Shown: positions 53,497 through 63,154 of the stretch, piece by piece
How the letters are laid out: each line of letters begins with the position of its first letter
How positions within the stretch are numbered: the stretch's first letter is position 1
NCBI GenBank assembly: GCA_011526105.1
Contig: WYAZ01000084.1
Coordinates: forward strand, 28,450 to 92,449
Direction: 5' to 3'
DNA from: Deltaproteobacteria bacterium
GTDB taxonomy: Bacteria > Myxococcota > Kuafuiibacteriia > Kuafuiibacteriales > Kuafuiibacteriaceae
DNA length: 64,000 nucleotides
Made by a program: the position numbers and the translations under genes
The notes under the pieces: generated by a model
Databases searched by the model: none
What the model saw: only the letters and a program-made list of their open reading frames with translations
Told to the model about the DNA's origin: nothing

Positions 53497-53877
53497 TCAG
53501 TTGCCGATGATCACGCGCGCCGCGCCCTGCTTCGCGAGCCAGTCGGCCGCGCGTTGGCACTGATCACCCTGGAGCAAGACCTCGCCCTCGGAGGCGCTGG
53601 CCCCGCAGCCGAGCCCTTTCTTGAGCTCACCAAGAAGGGCCTCGAGCTCACGCGCCGAGAGAGAGAGACCTCGGATGCGCGTCACCGTCTTTCCACCCCT
53701 GCCCTTCTTTTCGCGCTGGACGACCAGCTTGTCGGGAAAGCGGGACTTCGGTGCGGGCTTCGTCGCCGGCGAGACACTGGGGGCAGAAGGCATGGCCTCG
53801 AGCATCGCGGCCAAGCCTTGAAAGGGCTGATGATTGAGCTTGGGCTCGATCCCTTCCTGGTCTTTCTTCTTTGGCAT
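53497..53877 (-). CDS. yciH: SUI1/eIF1-like translation factor (YciH family)
   Basis: This 126-residue protein has a Lys/Pro-rich N-terminal half and a C-terminal SUI1 domain. The core motif is RGGKTVTRIRGL, with LLGELKKGLGCGAS, GEVLLQGDQ and a final ARVIIGN, all typical. Bacterial YciH proteins bind the small ribosomal subunit and influence start-site choice under stress. The ATG overlaps the stop of the lipoprotein gene before it (TGATG). Confidence 0.87.
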   Translation of the reverse strand: MPKKKDQEGIEPKLNHQPFQGLAAMLEAMPSAPSVSPATKPAPKSRFPDKLVVQREKKGRGGKTVTRIRGLSLSARELEALLGELKKGLGCGASASEGEVLLQGDQCQRAADWLAKQGAARVIIGN

Positions 53878-54323
53878 CAGCGCCGCCGGGCCGCCCGGTC
53901 TCCAGTGTGGCAGTACAAGAGGCAGGACCCAGCCACCGAGCCGGCCAGAAAGTAATTCGGGGCGTCCATTTCGACCGCTGCTCGCGCGGCCGCCAGGTCT
54001 TCACGAAACAGGCTCAGGTTCTCGTCCAGCACCGGGTGGTTGGTGGTGACGCCCGTGTCCAGATCGGAAGCGGCCTTCTCCATCTCGAGAAGGAGCCGGA
54101 TGGCCTCAGACTTCATGTCGACGGTAGCCTCGGGGGGCGGATCCTCCCGGAGGAGCCGATCGAGCTCGACCGAAGCCCGAGCGAGCACATGCATGACCTC
54201 GGTGACCTTCTTTCCGGCCAGATACCGTAGATCCGGCGCGTAGGTGAGCTTTCGGAGCGCGGGGGCCGTCGCACAGGCACCCCAAAGCAGAGCGACCAGG
54301 AGAAAGGCGATGAGGCGCTGCAT
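53877..54323 (-). CDS. Small lipoprotein of unknown function
   Basis: A short lipoprotein signal ends at LLWGAC (Cys15). The mature part is helical with a heptad-like pattern (EVMHVLARASVELDRLL, EAIRLLLEMEKAASDL) and a hydrophobic C-terminal stretch, NYFLAGSVAGSCLLYC. ATG 54323 is chosen over 54350 because it starts the signal. It is co-transcribed with yciH and divergent from glgB. No family is recognised. Confidence 0.65.
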   Translation of the reverse strand: MQRLIAFLLVALLWGACATAPALRKLTYAPDLRYLAGKKVTEVMHVLARASVELDRLLREDPPPEATVDMKSEAIRLLLEMEKAASDLDTGVTTNHPVLDENLSLFREDLAAARAAVEMDAPNYFLAGSVAGSCLLYCHTGDRAARRR

Positions 54324-54498
54324 CGCGGGAGCATCACGAAACGGAAACAACAGCGCAACCGGGAACTTCTCGTCGGGACGCGCATTTTCTGCCTACGGCC
54401 TGAGCGCTCGAGTCCCCGGCTCGAGCGAGGCGACCGAAGGGCTCCGGGGTGAGCCCAAAAGGTTGATCATCGCGGCCGAAGCTCCTAGATCCACTGGG

Positions 54499-56469
54499 AT
54501 GCAGAAGGAGGGCGTTCAGAGAAGCAAGAAGCAGCGAGCCGAGGTGGTCTTCGCGGCCGCTCCCGATGAACCCATCACCCTGCTCGGCGAGCTGGACCTG
54601 CACCTCTTCAACGAAGGCACCCACGGAACCCTGCACGACTGCTTGGGTGCCCACCCGCTCGTCACCTCGGAAGGCGTCGTCGGGACCTACTTCGCCCTCT
54701 GGGCCCCCAACGCGCGCGCGGTCAGCGTCGTGGGCGACTGGAACGACTGGCGCCCAGGCAAACAGATGCTACGCCCGCGCGGGTCCTCCGGTTTGTGGGA
54801 GGTCTTCGTGCCCGATGTTCATCGCGGCGCGCGCTACAAGTTCCACATCGAGTCCAGTGTGGGCGGCTACGCCGTGCAGAAAGCCGACCCCTTCGCGTTC
54901 TACTCCGAAGAGCCACCAAAGACCGCCTCGATCGTCTGGGACGAGGACTACGAGTGGAACGACGACGAGTGGATGGCCACGCGAGCAGCACGAAACAACC
55001 TCGCGGCGCCGATCTCCATCTATGAGGTCCATCTGGGTTCATGGCGCCGCGGCCATGAGGGTCCGCTCAACTACAACGATCTCGCCACTCAGCTCATCGA
55101 ACACGTGGTGGCCTGTGGCTTCACCCACGTGCAGCTCCTGCCGATCACCGAACACCCTTTCTACGGTTCGTGGGGCTACCAGACCACTGGCTACTTCGCC
55201 CCCACCAGCCGCTATGGCGACCCGGTCGGCTTCATGCACTTCGTCGACCGTCTGCACCAGGCGGGCATCGGCGTCCTCCTCGACTGGGTGCCATCGCACT
55301 TCCCCAACGACGAACACGGCTTGGGTTACTTCGACGGAACACATCTGTTCGAACACGCCGACCCGCGCCAAGGCTTCCACCCAGACTGGGGTAGCCTCAT
55401 CTTCAACTACGGACGCAACGAGGTGCGTAGCTTCCTCATCTCGAGCGCCTCCTTCTGGCTCGATCGCTTTCACATCGACGGACTGCGTGTCGACGCGGTG
55501 GCCTCCATGCTCTACCTCGACTACTCGCGTCAGTCGGGTGAGTGGATCCCAAACCGGTACGGAGGCCGCGAGAACATCGAAGCGATCGAGTTTCTACGAC
55601 AGCTCAACCGCCACATCGGCACTCGCTTCCCGGGCACCCTGACCATCGCCGAGGAAAGCACCGCCTGGCCCATGGTCTCTCGCCCGCCCGAGGTCGGCGG
55701 CTTGGGCTTTCATCTCAAATGGGACATGGGCTGGATGCACGACACGCTCGAGTACATCGGGCGCGAACCGGTCCACCGTCGGTACCACCACAACGAGATC
55801 ACGTTCAGAGCCATCTACATGTTCAACGAGAACTTCGTGATGCCGCTGTCGCACGATGAAGTCGTGCACGGGAAGGGATCGCTGCTCCAGCGTATGCCGG
55901 GCGATCTGTGGCAGAAGTTTGCCAACCTCAGACTGCTCTATGGCTACATGTTCGCGCAGCCGGGCAAGAAGCTCCTGTTCATGGGCGCCGAGATCGCGCA
56001 GTGGAAAGAGTGGCGGCACGAGGAGGGCCTCGAGTGGCATCTGCTCGAGTGGGGAACCCATCGCGGAATTGCGCAGTGGGTGTCTGATCTCAATCGCCTG
56101 TATCGCGAAACGCCGGCGCTCCACGAACTCGATGTAGACCCGGCCGGCTTCGAGTGGGTGGACGCGAGCGACGCAGACCAGAGCGTCATCTCGTTCCTCC
56201 GAAAGTCCAAAGACGGCAAGGACTGGGTGCTCATCGTCTGCAACTTCACCCCGGTGGTTCGGCACGACTACCGCGTCGGCGTTCCGGTCGATGGCTTGTG
56301 GATCGAAGCACTCAACAGCGACTCGGGCGACTATGAGGGCAGCGGGGTCGGCAACCTCGGTTCGAAGCAAGCCGAGATGGTGGGAACCCACGGACGACCG
56401 TACTCGCTGAATCTCACCCTCCCCCCGCTCGGGATCCTCTTTCTCCGCCTCAGCCCGCCCATCGCGTGA
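54499..56469 (+). CDS. glgB: 1,4-alpha-glucan branching enzyme
   Basis: This GH13 enzyme makes alpha-1,6 branches in glycogen. An N-terminal CBM48 module (WAPNARAVSVVGDWNDW) precedes the catalytic barrel. Conserved regions are LDWVPSHFPND, GLRVDAVASMLYLDY with the nucleophile Asp, TIAEEST with the acid/base Glu, and PLSHDEVVHGKGSL. The 656-residue length is slightly short of GlgB enzymes with a second N-terminal module. ATG 54499 is the natural start, though TTG 54463 in frame is possible. The stop overlaps the phospholipase-D-family gene. Confidence 0.92.
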   Translation: MQKEGVQRSKKQRAEVVFAAAPDEPITLLGELDLHLFNEGTHGTLHDCLGAHPLVTSEGVVGTYFALWAPNARAVSVVGDWNDWRPGKQMLRPRGSSGLWEVFVPDVHRGARYKFHIESSVGGYAVQKADPFAFYSEEPPKTASIVWDEDYEWNDDEWMATRAARNNLAAPISIYEVHLGSWRRGHEGPLNYNDLATQLIEHVVACGFTHVQLLPITEHPFYGSWGYQTTGYFAPTSRYGDPVGFMHFVDRLHQAGIGVLLDWVPSHFPNDEHGLGYFDGTHLFEHADPRQGFHPDWGSLIFNYGRNEVRSFLISSASFWLDRFHIDGLRVDAVASMLYLDYSRQSGEWIPNRYGGRENIEAIEFLRQLNRHIGTRFPGTLTIAEESTAWPMVSRPPEVGGLGFHLKWDMGWMHDTLEYIGREPVHRRYHHNEITFRAIYMFNENFVMPLSHDEVVHGKGSLLQRMPGDLWQKFANLRLLYGYMFAQPGKKLLFMGAEIAQWKEWRHEEGLEWHLLEWGTHRGIAQWVSDLNRLYRETPALHELDVDPAGFEWVDASDADQSVISFLRKSKDGKDWVLIVCNFTPVVRHDYRVGVPVDGLWIEALNSDSGDYEGSGVGNLGSKQAEMVGTHGRPYSLNLTLPPLGILFLRLSPPIA

Positions 56470-58658
56470 GCACCTCGAAGCATCAGGGTCCTTTTGCCAG
56501 CCTCCGTACGAACGTGGAGGAGGTCCTGCTGGGGCTCCGCGCCCAGCCGGCCAGCGGTCGCAGCAGGGACTTCGGCCCACTCCTCGACACGACCATCCAG
56601 AGCATCTCGGAGACACTCGCGCGCTGGCAGAGCGGCGCGACGATGCGCCGTTGGATGGGCGGGCTCGGACGAGACGTGCTCACACGCCTAGGCTCGCCGG
56701 TCGAGCTCTCGGTCGTCCTCGGCCCGCTCGCGAAGCTGGGCGCTGAACGAGCGCGTTTCTACGTGGGCGGCGAGCAGCTCACGGAGGTGCCCATCCTCCG
56801 CCACAAGCGAGCCCGAAGCGTCTTCCACGCGACCGAAGCCGGGGTCTTCAGCGTGGAGCTCGAGTTCCTCCGGAACTCGGGCGTCATCGTCTCGCCACGC
56901 TCTGCAAACCAGCACGGCATCGCGCAGGTCGTCGATGCCCAGCCCGTTGTGCTGGTGGACGCGGAGTTGGTGCTCGCGCGCACGACGACCGAGCTTGTTG
57001 GGCTGAAGGAGTATGCGGAGGCGGGGATCGTGCTCGCCTACTTCGACACCGCCGAAACGGAACGATCCGCCCTCATCCGAGAGGCGGTCACCGCCCACGG
57101 GCTCCCGCTCGGTGCGGTCCTCGTACATCCGGCCCAAGACGTCGAGATCGACACGCTGGGGATCGACTTCCGCCGGGTCTTCGTCATCATCCATCTGCGT
57201 CGGCTCCTGGCGCGCGGGGTCCCGGTGGTCTCCATTGTCTCGACGGCGGACTTCCGGAGCCCCGAGTTCGAGCGAATCGGGATCTTGGTTCAATCGCTCG
57301 GAGACATCGAGGTCGCCCGCGAACGCGGCGATGGCTCGAGTTCGCTGAGACAGAGGGCTCTGGACTTCGAAGAGACCCGCAAGGCGCGTGACCCTCTATC
57401 GTTTCGACTCGACTACGCGAGCGACTCGCAGCTGGTGGCAGGCCACCGGGTTCAGCTCGAGCTCGACAACAAGAGGGCCCGCGAGCGGCTGTTTCAGCAC
57501 ATCGAAGAGGCCAAGATTCGCATCCATCTTCAGTTCTACATGCTGATCGAGAGTCGCTTCTCCGAGATGCTCGTCGTGCGGCTCGTGCAGGCGGCGCGGC
57601 GTGGGGTCGAGGTCCGGCTCCTCGTGGACGCTCTCTACAGCGGAGAGAAGGTCCTCGGGCGAACGAACCCACTCATCACATCTCTGTCCAAGGAGCCGGG
57701 CATTCAGGTGGTCGCGAGCGCGCCCATCGAGCGTGCGGAGGATCTCGAGATGCTCGCGCTCAAACGCAGAGACCACCGAAAGCTCGCTATCTTCGACGGG
57801 CGGTGCGCCTTCGTGAGCGGACGGAACGCCGGTGACGCGTACTACACAGGCTTCGACGAGGTCCCCATTCACGACCACACCCATCACGAACGCATCCCGT
57901 GGCTCGATGCGCACGTGGAGATCGAAGGACCTTTGGTGTCGCGCATCGAGGCCTGCTTTCTCCAGGCGTTCGGACAGCACGGCGGGCATCTTCCGACCGA
58001 CACCTCGCCCACGGCGCCGCCGACCGGCGGCACCGCGTCCGCGCGCCTGGTCGTGCACCACGGGACCCAAGACGCAAACGGTCTGGGTCAGTACGAAGCG
58101 ATGATCGACAGCGCAAAAGACCACCTCTACATCGTCAACGACTTCCCCATTGTCGCCTCATTGTCCTCCGCGCTCCTCTGCGCCGCCCGGCGCGGCGTGT
58201 CGATCAAGCTGCTGACGGGCAACGGCCTCCCACGGCGCGCGGACGGCAGCTTCTTCCCCGGGCCCCTGCATCGAGAGCTCTTCGAGCTCATGGTGAAGCA
58301 GCGCCTCGAACCCCTGATCGAGGGCGGCGTTCAGGTCTTCGAAGCGGTCATCTCCGGCTTACCAGACATCGTCTCGCAAGGAGGCCTCGTTCGGCCTTAC
58401 GTTCACGCCAAGATCCTCACCGTGGACGGACGTGCGGCCAGCGTCGGCTCGGCGAACCTCGACGCGACCGCGAGCTACTGGGAGGACGAGACCAACCTCG
58501 TCGTGGAAGACTCGGAGTTCACCTTGGTTGTGGAGGCGGAGCTCGAGCGGCTCATCTCGCGGGCGCTTCCGGTGGATCCCCGGTCCGACTACTGGGAGAA
58601 GGAATCCACCCAGCGCGCCATCGTCTCCCGGCTCTGGCCCGAGTCAATGTACTCCTGA
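56466..58658 (+). CDS. Phospholipase D / cardiolipin-synthase-like protein with long N-terminal region
   Basis: Two HKD motifs are intact: DHRKLAIFDGR with SGRNAGD, and YVHAKILTVDGR with VGSANLDATA, so it should form the phosphohistidine intermediate. The spacing and text resemble cardiolipin synthases. The 730-residue length is well above the usual 480 because of about 330 N-terminal residues without a recognised domain; there is no obvious membrane segment there, unlike ClsA. The GTG start overlaps the glgB stop (GTGA). Pairing with glgB has no clear metabolic meaning. Confidence 0.83.
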   Translation: MSTSKHQGPFASLRTNVEEVLLGLRAQPASGRSRDFGPLLDTTIQSISETLARWQSGATMRRWMGGLGRDVLTRLGSPVELSVVLGPLAKLGAERARFYVGGEQLTEVPILRHKRARSVFHATEAGVFSVELEFLRNSGVIVSPRSANQHGIAQVVDAQPVVLVDAELVLARTTTELVGLKEYAEAGIVLAYFDTAETERSALIREAVTAHGLPLGAVLVHPAQDVEIDTLGIDFRRVFVIIHLRRLLARGVPVVSIVSTADFRSPEFERIGILVQSLGDIEVARERGDGSSSLRQRALDFEETRKARDPLSFRLDYASDSQLVAGHRVQLELDNKRARERLFQHIEEAKIRIHLQFYMLIESRFSEMLVVRLVQAARRGVEVRLLVDALYSGEKVLGRTNPLITSLSKEPGIQVVASAPIERAEDLEMLALKRRDHRKLAIFDGRCAFVSGRNAGDAYYTGFDEVPIHDHTHHERIPWLDAHVEIEGPLVSRIEACFLQAFGQHGGHLPTDTSPTAPPTGGTASARLVVHHGTQDANGLGQYEAMIDSAKDHLYIVNDFPIVASLSSALLCAARRGVSIKLLTGNGLPRRADGSFFPGPLHRELFELMVKQRLEPLIEGGVQVFEAVISGLPDIVSQGGLVRPYVHAKILTVDGRAASVGSANLDATASYWEDETNLVVEDSEFTLVVEAELERLISRALPVDPRSDYWEKESTQRAIVSRLWPESMYS

Positions 58659-58684
58659 CCCTGGTCCATGCTAACCAGCTCGCC

Positions 58685-59905
58685 ATGCCAGCCACGGAGC
58701 GCGAGCCGGTCCTCATCACGGTGACCGGCCCAGACCGGCCCGGCATCACCGCCGAACTCACGAGCATTCTCGCGGAGGCCGACGTCGAGTTGCTCGATCT
58801 CGAGCAGGCGGTGATCCAGGGCTTTCTGAATCTTCACCTGCTCGTGCAGGTGGAGTCTTCCACTCGGCGACCTATCTTCGGCGAGCTGTTGTGGAAGGCC
58901 CGCGAGCTGGGTGTGCACATCGACTTCGTGGTGCGCCCTCCGCTGGAGGAGAGCCCGAGCCGAACCGAGGCTTGGGCGGTGACCATCGTGAAGGACCAGA
59001 TCGGAGCCGGTGTCGTCGCCGCCACCACGCGGGCCGCCGCCGACCATGGTTTCAACGTGGACAAGATCGAGCGTCTCTCCCGCGGTCGCCTGGCCTCCAT
59101 CGAGTTCATCCTCGGGGGACGAGACGCCGCCAACGTGACCGGCCTTCAGAAGGCGCTGCTCGAGCTCGAGCAGAAACACGGCTGTGATGTCGCGCTTCAG
59201 CGTGAAGGACTTCTCCGCCGAAGCAAGCGGCTCGTCGTGATGGACATGGACTCCACGCTCATTCAACAAGAGGTCATCGACGAGATCGCGCGTATCGCCG
59301 GCGTCTACGAGGAGGTCGCCAAGGTGACCGAACGCGCGATGAACGGAGAGATCGGCTTCGACGAGGCTTTGCGCGAGCGATGCCAGAAACTCGCAGGTAC
59401 GCCGGCCAGCGTCTTCGACGAGGTCTCCAAGACCATTCAGCTCACCCCCGGAGCCGACGTCCTCGTGCGCGCGCTCAAGCGTCTGGGGTATCGACTCGCG
59501 GTGATCTCGGGAGGCTTTGTGCAGGTGGTCGAGCCGCTCCGTCAGCAACTCGGGCTCGACTACGCCTTCGCCAATGAGCTCGAGGTGGTGGACGGTCGGA
59601 TCACCGGTCGTGTCATCGGCCCCATCGTGAACCGCCAGCGAAAGGCCGACCTCCTCGAGAGTGTGGCCCAGGCCGAACGCATCTCACTCGAGCAGGTCAT
59701 TGCCATTGGCGACGGTGCGAACGACCTGGACATGCTCGCTCGGGCTGGGCTCGGGATTGCGTTCAACGCCAAGCGCTCGGTGCAGGCTCAGGCTCAGCAC
59801 AAGCTCAATCAGCGGAATCTGGATGCGGTCTTGTACTTGCTCGGCATCCGCGAAGACGAAATCGCGCGGCTCATCTCCATGGACTCGTCGCGGCCATCGG
59901 GCTGA
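58685..59905 (+). CDS. serB: Phosphoserine phosphatase with N-terminal ACT domains
   Basis: This enzyme catalyses the last step of serine biosynthesis, O-phosphoserine to serine. Two ACT-like regulatory domains fill the first 175 residues (LITVTGPDRPGITAEL is the first). The HAD core has the nucleophile motif VVMDMDSTLIQQE, motif II VISGGFVQVV, the Lys region NRQRKADLL, and motif IV AIGDGANDLDM. The length is 406 residues, typical of the two-ACT type. ATG 58685 begins the ACT domain, 26 bp after the phospholipase-D-family stop. Confidence 0.92.
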   Translation: MPATEREPVLITVTGPDRPGITAELTSILAEADVELLDLEQAVIQGFLNLHLLVQVESSTRRPIFGELLWKARELGVHIDFVVRPPLEESPSRTEAWAVTIVKDQIGAGVVAATTRAAADHGFNVDKIERLSRGRLASIEFILGGRDAANVTGLQKALLELEQKHGCDVALQREGLLRRSKRLVVMDMDSTLIQQEVIDEIARIAGVYEEVAKVTERAMNGEIGFDEALRERCQKLAGTPASVFDEVSKTIQLTPGADVLVRALKRLGYRLAVISGGFVQVVEPLRQQLGLDYAFANELEVVDGRITGRVIGPIVNRQRKADLLESVAQAERISLEQVIAIGDGANDLDMLARAGLGIAFNAKRSVQAQAQHKLNQRNLDAVLYLLGIREDEIARLISMDSSRPSG

Positions 59906-59919
59906 GGCCCCAACCTCAG
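59902..59919. terminator. Hairpin at the serB 3' end
   Basis: CTGAGG and CCTCAG form a 6-bp stem with a 6-base loop and include the serB stop codon. It lies between convergent genes. No T-run follows on either strand, so termination is tentative. Confidence 0.35.
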
Positions 59920-59941
59920 ACCCGACGGCCAGCGAGGGCGG

Positions 59942-60802
59942 CTACGGCCGAGGCAGGGGGTCACCGCTCGCGACGCGCTCTCGGACCGCCGCTTTGGCCG
60001 CGGCGCGCTCCGCTTCATTCAGGCGACCATCGTCATCGACGTCGAAGTGGTCCTTGAGCTCAGCCTTGCGGGCCACGAAGCGGGCGCGAACGTCCGCCTT
60101 CCATGCCTGGCGCTCCTCCGGGTTCAAAGTGCCGTCTTCATCCGCATCAAACTCTGCGAGGATCTCGGCGCGGCGGGCTTCGATCCGGGCGCGGCGGTCG
60201 GCGCGCAGGGCGTCGCGTTCGTCCGCATCCAGAGTGCCGTTGCCATTCGCGTCGTACTCGGCCAATCGCGCGACGCGGCGAGCGAGGCAGCGAGCCTCGA
60301 GCGCGTCCACGAGCGACTGCCGCTCGGTCTCGTCGAGCACGCGGTCATTGTTCTCGTCGAAGGCCCAGCGGATCATGTGAAACCGTACGTGGCGTCGTGC
60401 CTTCACGAGTCGCGCGAGGCGCGGGTGACGGCTTCGCCGTTCGTCGATGTCGGCGCGAAGGACGAGACGCTCAGCGCGGCTCAGTCGTCCGTCGCCGTCG
60501 GTGTCGTAACCTTCCACCACCCGCGCGCGCAGGCCCTCGAACGTGCACACGCCAGCGTCCGGCTCGGTCGTCGGGTCGGGAAGGGCCTCGGTCTGCTCCT
60601 CGGCGAGATCGTCGATGATCGTGGCGTTGCCGTCATCAACGATGCCCCCGCCGGCTATGTCTTCACCGTCGTCTTCATTCACGGAGAGGTAGGCGGCACC
60701 TTCCGAGATCTCGAGCTCGGGGTCGGTGCCGACTTGGCAACCGACGAGGGCAAACAAGGAAACCGGCAAGAGCAAGCCGCGTAGCGTGGTCATTTTGAGC
60801 AT
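59942..60802 (-). CDS. EF-hand lipoprotein with five calcium-binding loops
   Basis: A lipoprotein signal ends at LFALVGC. An acidic linker and a single-Cys region (GVCTFEG) precede about five EF-hand loops: DTDGDGRLSRAE, DENNDRVLDETE, DANGNGTLDADE, DADEDGTLNPEE and DVDDDGRLNEAE. The helices between them are rich in Arg and Ala. ATG 60802 is chosen because GGAGG lies six bases upstream; ATG 60814 adds four residues. It is an extracytoplasmic calcium-binding protein of unknown role, divergent from the next gene. Confidence 0.83.
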   Translation of the reverse strand: MLKMTTLRGLLLPVSLFALVGCQVGTDPELEISEGAAYLSVNEDDGEDIAGGGIVDDGNATIIDDLAEEQTEALPDPTTEPDAGVCTFEGLRARVVEGYDTDGDGRLSRAERLVLRADIDERRSRHPRLARLVKARRHVRFHMIRWAFDENNDRVLDETERQSLVDALEARCLARRVARLAEYDANGNGTLDADERDALRADRRARIEARRAEILAEFDADEDGTLNPEERQAWKADVRARFVARKAELKDHFDVDDDGRLNEAERAAAKAAVRERVASGDPLPRP

Positions 60803-60975
60803 TTGAACCTCCATGCGCCGTGGAACCCGGCCTTTCGGAGGAAGTTGCGGTGCCCGGACAGAATTCCAGCACTCTGGGGGCGATCCAGATCACGCTGGTC
60901 CGCGACTTGAACGTAGGACCAGCCCCGAGGGACTATCGTAGAGAGAGCGACCTGCCCCTGTCTTCCACCAAGTTC

Positions 60976-62535
60976 ATGCAATTCAGTCTCGGCGCCACCA
61001 TCGCGCTCGTTTTCATCGCTTCCGCCTCGTCGGCGAGCGAGATCGAGATCGACGCGACGCAGCGTTTCTTCAGCGCCTCCATCCCGGAAGCCCTACAGCT
61101 CTCCGCGGTTCGAAGCGCGGTGTCCGCGGAGGTCGCGGGCGCGAGCGTGCCCAGCATCAGCTATCAGCTCAGCCTCCAGCTCGCGATCCTTGGGCGCCCC
61201 ATCGATGTGCTGGGCCTCCGCCTGGGCCTCGACACCGGGCTCTTGGACGTGAGCAAGGATGGCCTGCGCATCGACTTTCGCGAGGGGACCAAAGCATGGG
61301 GAGAAACGGGAGCGCTGGGGGAGACCTGGGCAGAGCTCCAACTCGGTGCGCAGGGGACTGTGTTGCTGCGCGCCGGGAAACTCCGACCGCGCTTGGGCGG
61401 AGGTGCGGTCTTTGATGCCTACGCTTTCGGCGTGTACGCCGACGTGGACCTCAGACTCGCGCCCGCGGGGCCTCCGTGGTTCTTCCGCGCACACGCCGTC
61501 CTCCCGGATGGGACTTTCACCGCCCGCGCGAAGACCAGCCCGCTCTTCTCGGTGCAGGTCGGCTACGAGCCTCGCCGCGGATTGGAGCTCAGGTTGCTCG
61601 GCATGCTGTTTGTGGACCAGGCCGATCTGACCGCGCCGATCTTCGCCGACGCCTACAGCCGAGGCGTACTCGAGGCGGCTCGAACGTTCTTGGCAGAGCG
61701 CCCTCGACTCGACGTGCAGGTGCAGCGATGCGGCCCGGCCGGTGGGCTCCCGCTCTCGGACTGCCTCACGTCGCTCTACAACCTGGGCCTGCTGGGCTTC
61801 GAGCTCGAGAGCAGAGGTCTGCTCGGCTGGTCGGGCCTCGAGGTGGAGTGGAACGTCGGCACCCGCGCGCGATTTCGCGGCCTGGGGCTCATGGGCCTCG
61901 GGCACATCGTCGTCCAGACCGCGCCGGACGGCGGTTTTGCGGCACTGTTGCGCGATGCGGGTGCAAACGTGCTGCCCGAGGGCGGCACCCTCGCGCAGCA
62001 GCTCTCACCCGACGGAGCGCTCTCGGTGCTTGCGGGCTTTGGACTGATCGAGGCCGAGGTCTGGCCGCTCGAGGAGCTCGCGATCGAGGCCTTCGTGCTG
62101 GCCGAGACCGGCGATTCGGGATTGCAGGGCGCGTCCGATACCTACAACGGGTTCCTGTCCCTGGCCCCGCTCCTTCCTTACACTTCTCTTTTTTTTGGCG
62201 GCGCGGTGCTCACGAACCTCGCCACCCCGGTCGTGGTGAGCGCGAGTCCGGACGGGGCCGGCTTGTTCGGCGCCGGGCTCGGCCTGGCGTGGTGGCCGGC
62301 CGATCGCTTGAGGCTCGCGGGAACGGCGGCGGTGCTCAACGCGCTCAGCCGCTCCGAGCTCTCACCGAATCGATATATGGGTCTGGAGCTGGATGCCCGC
62401 GTGAGTCTCTGGCTGCTCGATGCGCTCCTCAGCGTGGAGGCAGATGCCGCCATCTTCCTACCCGGCCCCTTCTTTGGGCCGGAGACACCGACTGCGTATC
62501 AGGCTATCCTTTCGACTTCGCTGAGGTTTCCGTGA
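60976..62535 (+). CDS. Exported, outer-membrane-like protein of unknown function
   Basis: A signal peptide (ending SASSASEIE) is followed by about 500 residues of alternating polar and hydrophobic segments rich in Gly and Leu (ISYQLSLQLAILGRPIDVLG, GLGLAWWPADRLRLAGTAAV), ending in ILSTSLRFP, which suggests a beta-barrel with a C-terminal aromatic signal. One Cys pair is in QRCGPAGGLPLSDC. There is an eight-base T run at 62189-62196 inside the frame. No named family is recognised. ATG 60976 is chosen to begin the signal; a longer frame to 60820 has none. Confidence 0.65.
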   Translation: MQFSLGATIALVFIASASSASEIEIDATQRFFSASIPEALQLSAVRSAVSAEVAGASVPSISYQLSLQLAILGRPIDVLGLRLGLDTGLLDVSKDGLRIDFREGTKAWGETGALGETWAELQLGAQGTVLLRAGKLRPRLGGGAVFDAYAFGVYADVDLRLAPAGPPWFFRAHAVLPDGTFTARAKTSPLFSVQVGYEPRRGLELRLLGMLFVDQADLTAPIFADAYSRGVLEAARTFLAERPRLDVQVQRCGPAGGLPLSDCLTSLYNLGLLGFELESRGLLGWSGLEVEWNVGTRARFRGLGLMGLGHIVVQTAPDGGFAALLRDAGANVLPEGGTLAQQLSPDGALSVLAGFGLIEAEVWPLEELAIEAFVLAETGDSGLQGASDTYNGFLSLAPLLPYTSLFFGGAVLTNLATPVVVSASPDGAGLFGAGLGLAWWPADRLRLAGTAAVLNALSRSELSPNRYMGLELDARVSLWLLDALLSVEADAAIFLPGPFFGPETPTAYQAILSTSLRFP

Positions 62536-62569
62536 GCGCAACTTCACCAGGCTCGAGGGGTTGAAAGGC

Positions 62570-63154
62570 ATGGTGGCCGAAGCCGCGGACGACGACGCGC
62601 GTCTCATGGCGCGTTTCGTTGCCACACGCGAGCGCTCGGTCTTCGAGGGATTGTTCCGGCGCCATCGGGACCGAATGGTCGCATACGCTGGCCGATACGT
62701 GAGGGAGAGAGCGAAGGCCGAAGAGCTCGCGCAGGAGATCTTTGTGAAGGTGTACACGACGAAGAGCTACGAGGCACAGGGGTCATTCACCTCGTGGCTC
62801 TACCGCGTCGCGACCAACGTCTGCCTAAACGAGCTGCGTCGGCCAGAGCACCGCCAACGCTTCACCGCTTACGAGGAGCAGGCCGGCCACACCACGCCCG
62901 AGAGCGTCCTCATCGAGCGAGAGCTGAGCGAGAGGCTCGATCGGGCGCTCGCTCAACTTCCCGACAAGCAACGTGCTGCCTTCATCATGGCGCGCATGGA
63001 CGGCCTGCGTCACGACGAGATCGCCGCCGCGCTCTCCACGACGGTGCCCGCCGTGAAGTCGCTCATTCATCGCGCCCTCGTCTCACTGCGCGACGCAGCC
63101 ACCCAGGCCTCGGCCACTGAAGACCCGAAAGCCCCAAAGGAGGTCTCGACGTGA
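62570..63154 (+). CDS. ECF-type RNA polymerase sigma factor
   Basis: This sigma-70 family extracytoplasmic-function factor has about 194 residues. Region 2 is LFRRHRDRMVAYAGRYV and EELAQEIFVKVYTT, with SFTSWLYRVATNVCLNELRR. Region 4 has RLDRALAQLPDKQRAAFIM and the helix-turn-helix HDEIAAALSTTVPAVKSLIH. ATG 62570 is preceded by GAGGGG at nine bases; TTG 62561 is an alternative. It shares a GTGA overlap with the anti-sigma gene downstream, the usual arrangement. Confidence 0.88.
   Translation: MVAEAADDDARLMARFVATRERSVFEGLFRRHRDRMVAYAGRYVRERAKAEELAQEIFVKVYTTKSYEAQGSFTSWLYRVATNVCLNELRRPEHRQRFTAYEEQAGHTTPESVLIERELSERLDRALAQLPDKQRAAFIMARMDGLRHDEIAAALSTTVPAVKSLIHRALVSLRDAATQASATEDPKAPKEVST

Noticed and set aside
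62189..62196. Eight-base T run inside the outer-membrane-like gene as a phase-variation tract
   Set aside because: The run encodes Phe codons in a frame that continues normally, and eight bases is short for a contingency locus. Without population data it is only a possibility.
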